Shown: positions 63,337-64,000 of the stretch, piece by piece
Layout: every line of letters starts with the position of its first letter
How positions within the stretch are numbered: position 1 is the stretch's first letter
DNA from: Pseudooceanicola algae
GTDB lineage: Bacteria > Pseudomonadota > Alphaproteobacteria > Rhodobacterales > Rhodobacteraceae
NCBI RefSeq assembly: GCF_003590145.2
Contig: NZ_CP060436.1
Span: 1,894,001-1,958,000, forward strand
Direction of reading: 5' to 3'
DNA: 64,000 nt
Translations under genes and position numbers: made by a program
The notes under the pieces: model-generated
What the model saw: the letters and a program-made list of their open reading frames with translations, nothing else
Databases searched by the model: none
What the model was told of the DNA's origin: nothing

Positions 63337-64000
63337 TCAAGGGTATTTGTAAAACCCCTCACCACTGGCGACACCCATCTTGCCTTTATCGATGTAGTTC
63401 TCTTTGATGTAGTCCGCGAATTTCCGGCTTCCTTCGTCACCGTGTTTGGAGATGTTGTACGCAGTGTTCAGCCCGACCGCGTCGTAAACTTCAAATGGGC
63501 CAGCCGGAGAACCTGTCGCGATTTTCCAGGTTCGGTCAATATCTTCGACACTCGCCACATCATTGATCAGAAGGTCTGCTGCGGCCCTCAGGAATGGCAC
63601 CAGCAATGAGTTCAACACATATCCCGGCTGCTCTTTCTTCACTTCAATCGGAACCATACCAATGTCTTTGGCAAAGTTGACGATTTCACTGAAAACGGCT
63701 GGATCGGTATCGGGGTGCCCCATGATCTCGGCCGTGTTGTGCAACCAGATATAATTGGCGAAATGCAAGGCCAAGAACTGTTTGGGACGCCCTGTCGCGG
63801 CGGCCATGTCCGAGGGCAGAAGCGTAGACGAATTGGTGGCGAAAATTGTCTTTGCCGGGGCAACTTTGCCAAGCTCCGCATAGACTTTGTTCTTGAGATC
63901 AAGGATTTCCGGAATAGCTTCGATGACCAGATCAGCATGCTTCACCGCCTCGCCAAGGTCAGTGGCGAAGCCGATACGGGCCACCGTTTCCGCAATCTTC
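63337..64000 (-). CDS. 3-hydroxyacyl-CoA dehydrogenase, partial (5' end beyond window)
   Basis: The C-terminal 220 or so residues of an NAD-dependent 3-hydroxyacyl-CoA dehydrogenase are encoded; the frame is open to the window edge, so the start lies to the right. The visible part covers the end of the Rossmann domain (DLVIEAIPEILDLK, FATNSSTLLPSDMA) and the dimer domain with the catalytic His in LALHFAN, the Glu in NTAEIMGH, and PGYVLNSLLVPFLRAA. It resembles short (about 290-residue) stand-alone FadB/HBD enzymes. The exact role (fatty acid oxidation or butyryl-CoA/PHB metabolism) cannot be decided. Confidence 0.9.
   Translation of the reverse strand, partial: KIAETVARIGFATDLGEAVKHADLVIEAIPEILDLKNKVYAELGKVAPAKTIFATNSSTLLPSDMAAATGRPKQFLALHFANYIWLHNTAEIMGHPDTDPAVFSEIVNFAKDIGMVPIEVKKEQPGYVLNSLLVPFLRAAADLLINDVASVEDIDRTWKIATGSPAGPFEVYDAVGLNTAYNISKHGDEGSRKFADYIKENYIDKGKMGVASGEGFYKYP

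Overview
The window is high-GC alphaproteobacterial chromosome, most likely a member of the Rhodobacterales (Roseobacter/Paracoccus-like). The grounds are GC-rich third codon positions, a bacterial UDP-sulfoquinovose synthase, a TAXI-type TRAP transporter with a fused permease, an NdvB/ChvB-type cyclic glucan synthase, many ATGA-type gene overlaps and IS5-like transposase debris. I found no rRNA, tRNA, CRISPR array, phage module or replication origin. Family calls come from reading the sequence without database searches.

Layout. 1-4.4 kb: two Dpp/Opp-type permeases, divergent from a large MalT/LuxR-like ATPase-regulator. 4.6-9.5 kb: a CHAP-domain lipoprotein, a Tat-exported OpgG/OpgD-type glucan protein, a RidA protein and a LysR regulator, then a gene-poor stretch. 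9.5-15.6 kb: a GntR regulator divergent from a set consisting of sqdB, a BcsB-like periplasmic protein and a membrane GT2 glycosyltransferase, which suggests a sulfonated surface polysaccharide. 15.6-22.8 kb: an exported papain-like protease followed by a 1622-residue envelope protein carrying an OmpA-like domain, a beta-propeller and a C-terminal caspase domain. 23.3-31.6 kb: one giant cyclic beta-1,2-glucan synthase gene. 31.8-34.0 kb: two small membrane proteins and an exported DUF6152-like protein.

34.7-37.9 kb: an FAD oxidoreductase/RidA/DUF1028 operon that ends in a scar with a broken ABC permease. 38-49.3 kb: a catabolic or uptake island with three IPNS-like 2-oxoglutarate/Fe(II) oxygenases, a ribose-type ABC importer, a CapA-like metallophosphatase, a formamidase-like hydrolase, and LysR and GntR regulators; matching GTTAACAA sites probably bind the GntR protein. 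49.5-50.9 kb: an IS5-like fragment and two small conserved-type genes. 51-60.5 kb: a second catabolic island with a GMC oxidoreductase, a TauD-like dioxygenase, a TAXI-TRAP uptake system and a three-subunit molybdenum hydroxylase.

60.5-63.2 kb: a cluster of very small exported proteins ending in a PepSY-like protein and a membrane-anchored LuxR-type regulator. It contains two gap-free copies of a leader about 170 nt long, 944 bp apart; the first copy is followed by a reading frame broken at codon 8. The window ends inside a 3-hydroxyacyl-CoA dehydrogenase gene.

The strongest candidates for undescribed biology are the papain/caspase envelope pair, the SqdB/BcsB-like/GT2 polysaccharide locus, the triple 2OG-oxygenase island and the duplicated-leader small-protein cluster.
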